This document shows positions 16,601 through 25,275 of a DNA stretch of 64,000 nucleotides, piece after piece; position 1 is the stretch's first letter; every line of letters begins with the position of its first letter. This DNA comes from Hydrocarboniphaga effusa AP103. Lineage in GTDB: Bacteria; Pseudomonadota; Gammaproteobacteria; Nevskiales; Nevskiaceae. The position numbers and the translations under genes were made by a program. The notes beneath the pieces are model-generated. The model worked only from the letters and a program-made list of their open reading frames with translations. It was not told where the DNA came from and did not search any database. The stretch covers positions 682,001-746,000 of the forward strand of contig NZ_AKGD01000002.1 of the NCBI RefSeq assembly GCF_000271305.1. Direction: 5' to 3'.

Positions 16601-19600
16601 GATCAGGCTCGGCGAAGGCAGCCTGCTCGATGTTTCGAGCGGCGGCCGCGTGCGGCCCGACGGCAGCCTGTCGCAATCGGCAAAGGGCGTGCTCGACGGA
16701 CGCGGCGGCGACATCGCGCTGCAGGTTTATGCGATCAACAACGGCTTCGTGTTCGGCGGTGAAGCCCTTCCGCTGCCGAGCTCGCGTCCAACGCAGGGCC
16801 AGCTCGATCTCGGTGGCGAACTGCGCGGCTACGGCTTTGCCGGTGGCGGCCGGCTGTCGCTGCGCGCGCTCGGCATCCAGATCGGCGGCAGCGACGACAG
16901 CGTCGGCGCAGGCACGCTGCATCTGGCCGGGGATTTCTTCAGCCAGAACGGTTTCGGTGCGTATACGCTGAGCTCGATCTACGACGCCACCATCGTCGAC
17001 GGCGCTCAGGTGCAGATCACGCAGTCGAACTACGTCGCCGATCGCGAGGCGCTGCTCGGTGCGGCGGTTCCGACCGGAAGCGCGCAGTTCCTCGAACACG
17101 TGAGCATCGGCAGGCTCGACGACTATCGTCGCGAAGCCACCGACTTTTCGCTCTACGCGGGCGATCATCTGAACTGGCGCAGCGGCGGCCGTCCGGCCGA
17201 CTACAGCGCCCAAGGCATTGCCGGCACGCTCACGCTCGGCGAAGGCGCGAGCCTGCTCGGCGATGCGCGCGCTTCGATCCTGCTGGGCTCGGTCAACCGG
17301 CTCACCGTTCGCGGCAGCATCGTCGCGCACGGCGGCCGCATCACGCTCACCGGCGATACCGCCAACAGCGGCTATTCGCAGATTCCGGGCACCGTCAACA
17401 ACGCGGCCTACAGCAGCGGCAGCGATTCGATCTGGATCGGCCGCAACGTGGTGCTCGACGTTTCCGGCGTCAGCGTGCTCGATCCGCTCGCGGGCAGCGC
17501 CCACGTCGATGGAAAGGACGCGAGCGTGCGCAACGGCGACGTGCTCGACGGCGGCACGGTCACGCTGACCAACGACACCGGCACCATCATCACCGAGCGC
17601 GGTGCGGACGGCAGCAAGCCGAGCATCAACGCTTCGGGCACGCAGACCACGCTCGATCTGCCGAACACCGGCGACGGCACTCTGCATTCGCAGACGGTCT
17701 GGAGCGATGGCGGCAGCATTCGCATCGGTGCGGCGGCCGGGCTGTACTTCGACGCGCAACTCCATGCGGCAGGCGGGCATCCGTCGGCCGCCGGAGGCAC
17801 GCTGGCGGTGACGCCGCTGGCCGGGCTGCGCTACACGACCTCGAACGGTTTCACCGGCGCCACGCGGCTCGAAGTGGGCAAGACGCCGGTGGCCCTGCCG
17901 GACGGCACCGGGGCGCCGGGGCAGCAGGTCGAAGATCAGGCCTCGGGCGTCATCAACTTTTCGACGAGCCTGCTCGACGGTTCGGGCATCGCCACCTTGC
18001 AACTCGGTGTCGATCCGACGCTCAGCGACAGCGGCGCGCTGCCGGTGGTGTTCGCGGACGGGGTGTCGATCCGGGTCGCCCGAGCGCTGACCATCAATGC
18101 CTCTGCGATCGTCTACGGCGGCGACCGCGACGACACCACGATCACGCTCGAAGCGGGCTATGTGAACCTGCACGGTTATGCGCCGGGTGCGATCTACGAA
18201 GAGATCGTCGCCCAGCCATCCAATAGCGAGGACGTCGATCTGGTCGTCAATGCGCAGTCCATCGACATGGGCGGCCAGTTCTCGCTGCAGGGCTTCGGCA
18301 GCGCGGTGTTCAACAGCGAAGGCGACATTCGCTTCATCACGCCGGCGCAGTACATGTATCGGCTCGATAGCACCGGATCGGCTACCGCGATTCCAGGTGT
18401 GCTCTACACCTCGGGCAATCTCACCTTCAAGGCCGACCAGATCTATCCGGCCACCGGCAATACCTTCATCATCGATGCCGTCGCCGACGACGGTTACGGC
18501 ACCACCGTGAGCTTCGAGCGCAACGAAGGTGCTCCGCGCCACAAGGTTCCGCTTTCGGCCGGCGGTGCGCTGCTCGTCGATGCGACGCATATCGAGCAGT
18601 CCGGCATTCTGCGTGCGCCGTCGGGCCACATCGTCCTGGGCATCACCAATGCCGGCGACCAGAGCGCGCGCGAACTCTTCAGCTTCTTCGGCGTATCGGC
18701 GGACGGCCGCGACGGTACCCTGCTGTTGCCGCGTACGCGCACCGCGACGGTGAAGCTCAACGGCGGCAGCATCACCTCGGTTTCGCTCGGCGATTCGGTG
18801 ATTCCGTACGGCGCCACCGTCGACGGACAGAACTGGCAGTACGACGGCACCGCCAACAGTCCGACACCGGCGACCTCGATCAGCAATCTCACGGCTCCGC
18901 CGGACAAGCAGATCGCGATCAGCGGAAGCAATGTCACGATCACCGCCAACGCGGTCGTCGATCTGTCCGGCGGCGGCGATCTGCAGGCCCAGGAATGGGT
19001 GCCCGGCGTCGGTGGTACGCGCAACGTGTTGTCGAGCACCAACACGGTCTACGCCGGCGGTAGCGAGCGACAGCAGCCGCTCTACAGCGATGGTCGCGCG
19101 GTCTATGCGGTGATTCCGGGCTATGCGAGCTCGGTTGCCGCCTACGATGCCGCGCTGGTGTCGGGCGATCCGCTGATCGGCAAGAGCGTGTATCTGTCCG
19201 GCGGCGGCGGGCTGCCGGCCGGCATCTACACCTTGTTGCCGGGTGAATACGCCACGCTGCCGGGCGCCTTTCGCGTGGTGCAGGACACTTCGGCGATCGA
19301 TACGTCCGCCTCGCTCAATCAGCGCCTGGCCGACGGTACGCGCCTGCAATCGGGCTACTACGTGGATCACTACACGGGCGCTCGCGATGCGCGCAGCACG
19401 GCGTTCTACGTGCAGTCCGGTGTGGTCTGGAAGCAGTATTCGCAGTACTCGCTGACGAGCGCGAACACCTACTTCGCCGAACTCGCCGAAACCCAGGGCC
19501 GCGTGACACCCCGTCTGCCGGTCGATGCCGGCCAGCTGGTGCTCGCGGCGACGCGCTCGCTCGATGTCCGCGCCACGCTGCAGGCTGCGGCGGGCGAGGG

Positions 19601-22600
19601 CGGCGCCGGCGCGCTGGTCGATATCGCGGCCAACCAGATCATGCTGGTTCCCGAGGTCGTCGCCGTCGCCAGGGACGAGGACAACAAGGAAGATCCCAAG
19701 GATCCGCGCTACGGCTACGTGCAGCTCGATGTCGACCAGCTCAACGGACTCGGAGCGAGCAGCCTGCTGATCGGCGGCATTCGCTCGCGCACCGACCAGG
19801 GCGACTACATCGACGTGCGCGCCAGCGACGTGGTCGTCGACACCGGTGCCGGCGCCGCGCTGTCGGCACCCGAAATCGTCCTGGTCGCCAATGCGAATGG
19901 CAACGGTGTCGATGTGCGTTCGGGCAGCCGTATCGAGGCGGTCGGCACCGTGGCCGAAGGCCACAGCGTGAACCTGATCGTCGGTCGCACCGGGAATGCA
20001 CGTACCGAGCAAAGCGGCGACGGCGCCTTGCTGCGCGTCTCCAACGGTGATTCGGTCAGCGTCATTCGCAACAACCTGCCGACTTTCGACGACACCTACG
20101 GTCGCCTGAACCTCGGCGAGAACGTGCGCGTGAGTGCCGAAGGCGCGATCACGCTTGAGTCGGCCGGAGACACGTTCGTCGATGCGACGGCTCGCTTCTC
20201 GGCAAAGAACATCGATGCGATCAGCCGTCTCATCAGCTTCGTTTCGAGCGCCCGCCAGGGCGAAGACATCGGCGGCCTCGTCATCGGCCCCGGTACGCTG
20301 AATCAGTTCGCCGATGCCGAGCGCATCAACCTGATCAGTCGGGGCAGCATCGATTTCGTCGGCAACCTCGACATCGATCTCGATGCGTCGCTGACGCTCA
20401 GCGCGGCGGTCCTGCAAGGCAGCGGCACGGTGAACTTGCAGGCCGGCGAGATCACGCTGGCCAACATGCTCGATGCGACGGTCGAAGAACTCGTCGCCGG
20501 CAACGGCTCGCTCAATCTGAGCGCCAACCGCGTGAACTTCGGCGATGGCGCGATCGCCACCGCGGGCTTCGGCGCGGTGAGCATCACCGGCACGCAGGGC
20601 TTGGTCGCGGTCGGTGACGGCAGCTTCGATAGCGGCAGTGCAACGCTGGCCCTGCACGCGCCGATTCTCGTCGCCACGGCGGGCAGCGACAGCCTGCTGC
20701 GCAGCGCCGCTGCATTGAGCTTCGACACTGTCGGTGCAGGCAGCTCGAAGGTCGGCGGCAGCGCCGGAGGCGCGGTCAAGCTGGAAGGCGCTTCGGTTTC
20801 CATCGACAGCCGAATCGAAGCCAGCGCCGGCCGTATCGATCTGGACGCGACCACAGGCGATGTCTCGCTCGGCAGCACCAGCGCGCTGTCTGTCGCGGGT
20901 GCCGCGGTGACCGTGCACGACGTCAAGCAGTACGCAGCGGGCGGCCGCATCGGCCTGAGCGCTGCGCAAGGCGACATCGCGCTCGCGCAAGGCTCGGTAC
21001 TCGATTTCTCGGGCGCGCAGGGTGGCGGCAACGCCGGCGCGCTCGACATCGATGCGGCCCATGGCGACGTGAGCCTCGGCGCCAGCCTGCGCGGCGGCGC
21101 GGCCAGCGGTCGCAGCGGTGGTTCGTTCACACTCGACAGCGCAGGCGCGGTCGATCTGGATGCGCTGGCTTCGCTGCTGGGCAGCGGCGGCGTCAACGGC
21201 AAGCTCGCAATCCAGACCGGCAGCGGCAATTTGAGCCTGTCGGCCGGCCGCAGCCTGAGCGCCGATTCGATCAGCCTGTCCGCGACCGGCGGTGCCGGCG
21301 GCTACGCCGATGCGCAGGGCCACGTGGTGATTCTCGGCACGCTGAACGTCTCGGGCGAGAAGGGCGGCGACATCGCCTTGTTCGGCCGCAGCGGCGTCGA
21401 TGTACAGGGCGCGCTGATCGCAACGGGTTCCTCGACGAGCGAACGCGGCGGCAACATCACGCTCGCCACGACCGGCAGCGGCAACGGCACGCTCAACGCG
21501 CAGTACGGTTATCAGAACGTCGATGCGGAAGATTCCGGCCGCATCACCATCGGCAACAATGCACGCCTCGATGTGAGCGGCGGCAGCTCGGGCGGTTTGT
21601 CGGGTGGACGCCTGAGCTTGCGCGCGCCGCTGCTGGCCGACGGCGATGTCGGTGTCGACGTCGCACCCAGCGGCGCGATCATCGGTGCACGCGAAGTCAC
21701 GCTCGAGTCCTACGCCACCTGGAGTTCGGCCGACACCGGTGGCGGCGCGACGCACTTCGACGGCATCGTCGATCCGGCGGGCGGCTATACCGCGGCCGGC
21801 AAAGCGGCCGAGTCGACCAACGCCGATCACGCCGCGTTCTACCAGACCACGCTGCGCGACTTCGTGCAGCAGCCGGGCTTCGCGTTCGAAGAACGCCTGG
21901 GCTTCATCGATCATCTGGTCGTGCGTCCGGGCATCGACCTGGTCAATCCGAATGGCGATATCTCGGTGCTGTCGAACTGGAACCTCGCGGCCGGTACGCG
22001 CAACGCCGACGGCACGCTGAGCCTGCAGTACCGCTATCGCAACAGCATCGCGCCGGTGCTGAGCCTGCGTGCGGCGGGCGACCTGAACCTCGACGCGAGC
22101 ATCAGCGACGGCTTCTTCCTGCTCGGCAATCCGATCGGTGGGCCGACCGACAACACGGCTTCACCGACCGCCAGCGCGCTGATCGCGGCGACGCTGGCGG
22201 GCGCCACGCGCGATGCGAGCGGCGCGATCACGACGGTCGATTCGACTTCGTATCGCTTCGTCGCCGGAGCGGATGTCGATGCGGTCGATCCGCTCGCCGT
22301 CATCGAGAATGCGGATGGCGACGTGTTGATCGACGGCCACACCGTCGTGGCGACCCTCGGTCGTCCGCTCTACGTGCCGACGATGATCCGCACCGGCACC
22401 GGCTCGATCGACATCGCCGCCGCCGGAAGCGTGCAGCTGCTCGACACCGAAGCGCCTGCGGTGATCATCGCCGCGGGCCGTCTCGCGAGCGGGCAGTCGC
22501 AGGCGACCAGCACGGTGGTGTACACCGTGCGCGGTGCGCCGACGCTCATCGATACCGGCTCGGTCAACGCCGAAGCGGCGGGCTCGATCCGCATCAGCGC

Positions 22601-25121
22601 GGGCGTCGACATCATCGGCGTGCAGGATGTCTACGACACCAACGGCACGCGCACCGACGTGCGCGGCGCGAACATTTCGCAGGCCTGGTGGCCCTGGCTC
22701 GAACGCAGCTGCCTGATCGCGCAGCGCGGCGGCTGTGGCGAGTATTCGACGGCGGCGATCAACTTCGGCGCGTTCAACCAGGGCGTGCTGAGCGTCGGCG
22801 GCGACGTGTCGGTGAGCGCAGGCAACGAGGTTCGCGATCTGTCGGTTTCGCTGCCGACCAACTGGAGTCGCAGCGGTGCGACGGTGTACGGTGGCGGCGA
22901 TCTGAGCGTGAGCACGGGCCGCGATCTGGTCGGCGGCAGCTACTTCGTCGCCAGTGGTGCGGGCAGCTTCGACATCGGCGGCTCGGTGCTGTCCGCACGC
23001 AATGACGCGGCCGGCAGCGCGACGGGTGTGCTGCTCGCCCTGCAGCAATCGCAGCTGAACCTGCAGGCCATCGGCGACGTGGTCATCGGCGGTGTCTATA
23101 ACCCGTCGTATCTGTTCGCGGGCTTCGATTCGCAGGCTTACGGCAGCGATTCGAGCCTCGAAGTGACTTCGGTCGCCGGCGATCTGCGCTTCGGCACCGC
23201 CTCTTCGCGCGTACTCGGCTACGGCCGCACCGCGCTGACTTCCGCTTATCCGTATGTGCTGCCGGCGAATCTTTCGCTGAATGCGCTCGCGGGCGGCATC
23301 AGCATCGAGAGCCGCGGCGAGTTGTATCCGTCGGCGACGGGCCAGCTCAGCATCATCGCGCGCGACGATGTGCGCTTCTTCCATCAGGGTGGCACTGGAA
23401 CCTATTTCGGCCTGATCGACGCGAGCCCGTCGCTGCTGCCGTCGACTGCCAATCTGCTCGCCGCGACTTCGCTGCGCAACAGCTTCATCTACGACGGCGC
23501 CGCTTCGCAGTTCGAACTGCATGTCGCCGGTGGTTTGCATGCCAGGGATGCGGAACCGGTGCGGATCTACAGCGCACTCGGCGACATCGTCGACGGCGAC
23601 GCCGACTTCCGTAACGCGGTGACGATCGCGACCAACAAGGAGACGCTGATTCGCGCAGGCCGCGACATCGTCGACCTGAGTTTCCGCGGCCAGAACCTCT
23701 ACGAATCCGACGTCACGCTGATCGCGGCCGGCCGTGATCTGTACGACCGTCCGCTGGTGGTGCAACAGACCCTGCCGGTGATCGAACTCGGCGGCTACGG
23801 TACGCTGGTGGTGCAGGCCGGGCGCAACGTCGGTCCGATCACTTCGGCCAACGAAGCGCTGCAGCTGAACTATCTGGTCGGCCTCGATCCGGCGTATCCG
23901 GGCATCTACTCGGTCGGCAATCTCTACAACGCTTCCCTCGAACGTCGCGGCGCGGACATCTCGGTGGTGTTCGGCATCGGTCCGGGCATCGCGACGAGCG
24001 AGTTCGCCAATGCCTACGCCAATCCGTTTGCTCCGGCCGAAGGCTTGCCGGGCTACGGCGAATCGCTGATCGAGTTCATGACGGCCTACCTGTCCGACCA
24101 GCAACGTCGCGCAGGTGGTGCGGGCACGGTATCGCTCGATGAGCAGCAGGCTTGGGACGCCTTCCGGTTGCTACCGGACTATCAGCAGCAGCGCCATCTG
24201 TACTCGGTGTTCTTCGACATCCTCGATCGCACCGGTGTCGACTTCAACAATCCGGATGCGGCCGGCTACCAGCAGTTCTCGCGCGGTTACCGTGCGATCG
24301 AAACCCTGTTCCCGGCGGCGCTCGGCTACACCAGCAACTCGCTCAACGGCGGCGAGAATGGTGCCGAGGAGCTGATCGCCACGGGCCAGTTCGACATGCG
24401 CGGGTCGACGGTGCAGACACAGCAGGGCGGCAGCATTTCGATCGTCGGCCCGGGCGGCGACGTGCTCGTCGGCAGCGTGGCGGCACCGCCGTTCGTCGCA
24501 TCGAATCCGCCGTTCTCCGCAGGCATCAGCCCCAACGTGCAGGGCATCCTGGTTCTGGAACAAGGTGCCATCAGCCTTTTCGCCGATCGCAACGTGCTGC
24601 TCGCCCAGAGTCGCATTTTCACCGAGCAGGGCGGCAACGTGCTGATCTGGAGTTCCAACGGCGACATCAACGCAGGCCAGGGCGTGAAGACCAGCACCGA
24701 ACTGCCTCCGGTGACCTACATCTGCGACCTCGATCAGTTCTGCGTCGTCGACGCGCGTTCGCAGGTCAGCGGTGCCGGTATCGCGGTTCTGCAGACCCTT
24801 CCGGATGCGCCTTCGGGCAGCGCCAACCTGATCGCCCCGCGCGGCACGGTGGATGCCGGCGACGCCGGTATTCGCGTGGCGGGCAACCTCAACGTGGCAG
24901 CTTTGCGCGTCGCCAACGCCGACAACATCCAGGTGCAGGGCAACGAAGTCGGCGTGCCGACGGGCCTGGTCGACGTGAGTTCGGTCGCGGCCGCGAGCTC
25001 GGTGGCGGCGGCCGTGCAGCAGAGTGCCGATTCGGTGGCGGGCGCCAATCGCCAGAACGAAACGGCGGCCAATCTGATCACCGTCGAAGTGATCGGCTTC
25101 GGCTCCGAGGGTGCGCCGTAA
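13608..25121 (+). CDS. TpsA exoprotein: 3,837-residue filamentous-haemagglutinin-type adhesin
   Basis: One intact frame of 11.5 kb with GGAG about 10 bases before the ATG. An extended signal region (residues 1-53: basic, then LLSGMGLSVMAATTWSGAAP) precedes the TPS secretion domain (about 130-320). That domain carries TVTVRQNADKAILTWDSFSI, NNWIALNRVSGSAAPSQIYG and the diagnostic LINQNGILFAGSSQVNVHSL (near 251-270). A very long beta-helix of Gly/Asp/Ala-rich repeats follows (GDISVGAGVKLDTSGV, GRISLSA-type units). Towards the C-terminus is a DUF3739-like part (around 3500-3650, with DYQQQRHLYSVFFDILDRTG). It should be secreted through the TpsB encoded at 5292. Cys are rare and no toxin domain is visible at the C-terminus, so an adhesin or matrix protein is likelier than a CdiA toxin. 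Confidence 0.93.
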   Translation: MKSKPRGPVSTELASPMRLHLSVQGKWKRSALLSGMGLSVMAATTWSGAAPAANPQFGSAAYFAQRTGAPAPTAKADAAAGNLGQNVGSGVVTTPEQARIRAERSITNLSRAVQAINSAQVAQSAARQLALQTPANVPDGLGAGGLQVSASAALDVANPNACASTNTCSWQNAELPTQTTSGNATTVTVRQNADKAILTWDSFSIGQHTTLHFDQSAGTQRDGTNNWIALNRVSGSAAPSQIYGRILAEGTVYLINQNGILFAGSSQVNVHSLVASTLPLYLPTGATSLKPGDDAGYLAYSNKLFLETGITSVGSNTASGRILGLDNATTLSAAQALNLPGDIKIAAGASIKTDTLGYSLIAAPNVDNAGAIAATEGQVILAAGLGVTLNNSASGSNRLDPVLTGRIFDGSTDVTPHSTLTHSGLIESPRGNITLLGNRIEQNGVLAATSSVTRPGSIHIVAIDEEGQRTGTVRMSGRSMTALLPDANDETTISTDTATQTFQRGGISLRGGAVTIDNGALIEAPGQNVTISAVAQTTGAVRFGGGQGWVAGRIYIDDGAIVDVAGLADVQMSMADNLVTIARLGLNEFADMPLQRDGVLFGSGVTVDSRQSGTRADGSTWVGTPLANVGGYVDQVPRGIKELLLDGGNIALAGGEVITRGGSTLNLDGGYLHYLGGVITTTRLIAANGAIIDIADADPNLAYIGLAGVHVSQQSRWNLTSYYVNPLLTAMGGHYESSYIEGGNAGTLQVYGNSATVLNGTISAQAMSGRHQVADADLAVGGSFYAGQGNNNSLGSLVYSDAAFTPAGPSYVVRDEVTRLGAGFDAGSALDDVDASLSAWTQISGKDLGAGGFSSVTLVADSPAQTGSATRTPEGGEIRVEGSGLAVQPLGRIELVAARVTIEGDLVARAGDISVIATGQTGVEGSTLPTQADGAPVAGDISVGAGVKLDTSGVWVNDTGLSEDQISGAATIDGGSISLVTLQNAALQGDRAVDTTGSIRLGEGSLLDVSSGGRVRPDGSLSQSAKGVLDGRGGDIALQVYAINNGFVFGGEALPLPSSRPTQGQLDLGGELRGYGFAGGGRLSLRALGIQIGGSDDSVGAGTLHLAGDFFSQNGFGAYTLSSIYDATIVDGAQVQITQSNYVADREALLGAAVPTGSAQFLEHVSIGRLDDYRREATDFSLYAGDHLNWRSGGRPADYSAQGIAGTLTLGEGASLLGDARASILLGSVNRLTVRGSIVAHGGRITLTGDTANSGYSQIPGTVNNAAYSSGSDSIWIGRNVVLDVSGVSVLDPLAGSAHVDGKDASVRNGDVLDGGTVTLTNDTGTIITERGADGSKPSINASGTQTTLDLPNTGDGTLHSQTVWSDGGSIRIGAAAGLYFDAQLHAAGGHPSAAGGTLAVTPLAGLRYTTSNGFTGATRLEVGKTPVALPDGTGAPGQQVEDQASGVINFSTSLLDGSGIATLQLGVDPTLSDSGALPVVFADGVSIRVARALTINASAIVYGGDRDDTTITLEAGYVNLHGYAPGAIYEEIVAQPSNSEDVDLVVNAQSIDMGGQFSLQGFGSAVFNSEGDIRFITPAQYMYRLDSTGSATAIPGVLYTSGNLTFKADQIYPATGNTFIIDAVADDGYGTTVSFERNEGAPRHKVPLSAGGALLVDATHIEQSGILRAPSGHIVLGITNAGDQSARELFSFFGVSADGRDGTLLLPRTRTATVKLNGGSITSVSLGDSVIPYGATVDGQNWQYDGTANSPTPATSISNLTAPPDKQIAISGSNVTITANAVVDLSGGGDLQAQEWVPGVGGTRNVLSSTNTVYAGGSERQQPLYSDGRAVYAVIPGYASSVAAYDAALVSGDPLIGKSVYLSGGGGLPAGIYTLLPGEYATLPGAFRVVQDTSAIDTSASLNQRLADGTRLQSGYYVDHYTGARDARSTAFYVQSGVVWKQYSQYSLTSANTYFAELAETQGRVTPRLPVDAGQLVLAATRSLDVRATLQAAAGEGGAGALVDIAANQIMLVPEVVAVARDEDNKEDPKDPRYGYVQLDVDQLNGLGASSLLIGGIRSRTDQGDYIDVRASDVVVDTGAGAALSAPEIVLVANANGNGVDVRSGSRIEAVGTVAEGHSVNLIVGRTGNARTEQSGDGALLRVSNGDSVSVIRNNLPTFDDTYGRLNLGENVRVSAEGAITLESAGDTFVDATARFSAKNIDAISRLISFVSSARQGEDIGGLVIGPGTLNQFADAERINLISRGSIDFVGNLDIDLDASLTLSAAVLQGSGTVNLQAGEITLANMLDATVEELVAGNGSLNLSANRVNFGDGAIATAGFGAVSITGTQGLVAVGDGSFDSGSATLALHAPILVATAGSDSLLRSAAALSFDTVGAGSSKVGGSAGGAVKLEGASVSIDSRIEASAGRIDLDATTGDVSLGSTSALSVAGAAVTVHDVKQYAAGGRIGLSAAQGDIALAQGSVLDFSGAQGGGNAGALDIDAAHGDVSLGASLRGGAASGRSGGSFTLDSAGAVDLDALASLLGSGGVNGKLAIQTGSGNLSLSAGRSLSADSISLSATGGAGGYADAQGHVVILGTLNVSGEKGGDIALFGRSGVDVQGALIATGSSTSERGGNITLATTGSGNGTLNAQYGYQNVDAEDSGRITIGNNARLDVSGGSSGGLSGGRLSLRAPLLADGDVGVDVAPSGAIIGAREVTLESYATWSSADTGGGATHFDGIVDPAGGYTAAGKAAESTNADHAAFYQTTLRDFVQQPGFAFEERLGFIDHLVVRPGIDLVNPNGDISVLSNWNLAAGTRNADGTLSLQYRYRNSIAPVLSLRAAGDLNLDASISDGFFLLGNPIGGPTDNTASPTASALIAATLAGATRDASGAITTVDSTSYRFVAGADVDAVDPLAVIENADGDVLIDGHTVVATLGRPLYVPTMIRTGTGSIDIAAAGSVQLLDTEAPAVIIAAGRLASGQSQATSTVVYTVRGAPTLIDTGSVNAEAAGSIRISAGVDIIGVQDVYDTNGTRTDVRGANISQAWWPWLERSCLIAQRGGCGEYSTAAINFGAFNQGVLSVGGDVSVSAGNEVRDLSVSLPTNWSRSGATVYGGGDLSVSTGRDLVGGSYFVASGAGSFDIGGSVLSARNDAAGSATGVLLALQQSQLNLQAIGDVVIGGVYNPSYLFAGFDSQAYGSDSSLEVTSVAGDLRFGTASSRVLGYGRTALTSAYPYVLPANLSLNALAGGISIESRGELYPSATGQLSIIARDDVRFFHQGGTGTYFGLIDASPSLLPSTANLLAATSLRNSFIYDGAASQFELHVAGGLHARDAEPVRIYSALGDIVDGDADFRNAVTIATNKETLIRAGRDIVDLSFRGQNLYESDVTLIAAGRDLYDRPLVVQQTLPVIELGGYGTLVVQAGRNVGPITSANEALQLNYLVGLDPAYPGIYSVGNLYNASLERRGADISVVFGIGPGIATSEFANAYANPFAPAEGLPGYGESLIEFMTAYLSDQQRRAGGAGTVSLDEQQAWDAFRLLPDYQQQRHLYSVFFDILDRTGVDFNNPDAAGYQQFSRGYRAIETLFPAALGYTSNSLNGGENGAEELIATGQFDMRGSTVQTQQGGSISIVGPGGDVLVGSVAAPPFVASNPPFSAGISPNVQGILVLEQGAISLFADRNVLLAQSRIFTEQGGNVLIWSSNGDINAGQGVKTSTELPPVTYICDLDQFCVVDARSQVSGAGIAVLQTLPDAPSGSANLIAPRGTVDAGDAGIRVAGNLNVAALRVANADNIQVQGNEVGVPTGLVDVSSVAAASSVAAAVQQSADSVAGANRQNETAANLITVEVIGFGSEGAP

Positions 25122-25144
25122 AAAAAATCAAAAAAAACCTGAAA

Positions 25145-25166
25145 AAAGGCGGTTCGAACCGCCTTT
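25145..25166. terminator. perfect palindrome downstream of tpsA
   Basis: AAAGGCGGTTCGAACCGCCTTT is a self-complementary hairpin placed 23 bp after the tpsA stop. The A-tract on its left supplies a U-tract on the minus strand, whereas only GTCTTC follows on the plus strand, so it may act in both directions. It separates the giant exoprotein gene from the phosphate-binding protein gene. Confidence 0.75.
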
Positions 25167-25275
25167 GTCTTCAAAGTTTCAATTTGTTGCAAATATCGAT
25201 CTCTACGATTCACCGCGTTGCATAGAGCCGACGGCTCGACACTTCCCTGCAAAAAAACCTCTCTGGAGAGTACCG

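Noticed and set aside
13685..16762. A 1,025-codon plus-strand frame overlapping the start of tpsA
   Set aside because: It is Arg-rich with no recognisable fold and is out of frame with the TPS domain; a shifted reading of tpsA.
13155..21914. A 2,919-codon open frame on the minus strand opposite tpsA (and another at 22161-24104)
   Set aside because: It is His/Arg/Ala/Asp-rich shadow coding caused by the high third-position GC of tpsA. It has no domains, no ribosome site and no signal, and it runs antisense to a clearly real gene.
13608..25121. Contact-dependent inhibition (CdiA) system
   Set aside because: No VENN-type pretoxin motif, no toxin tip and no small immunity gene follow. The next gene is a phosphate-binding protein after a palindromic hairpin.
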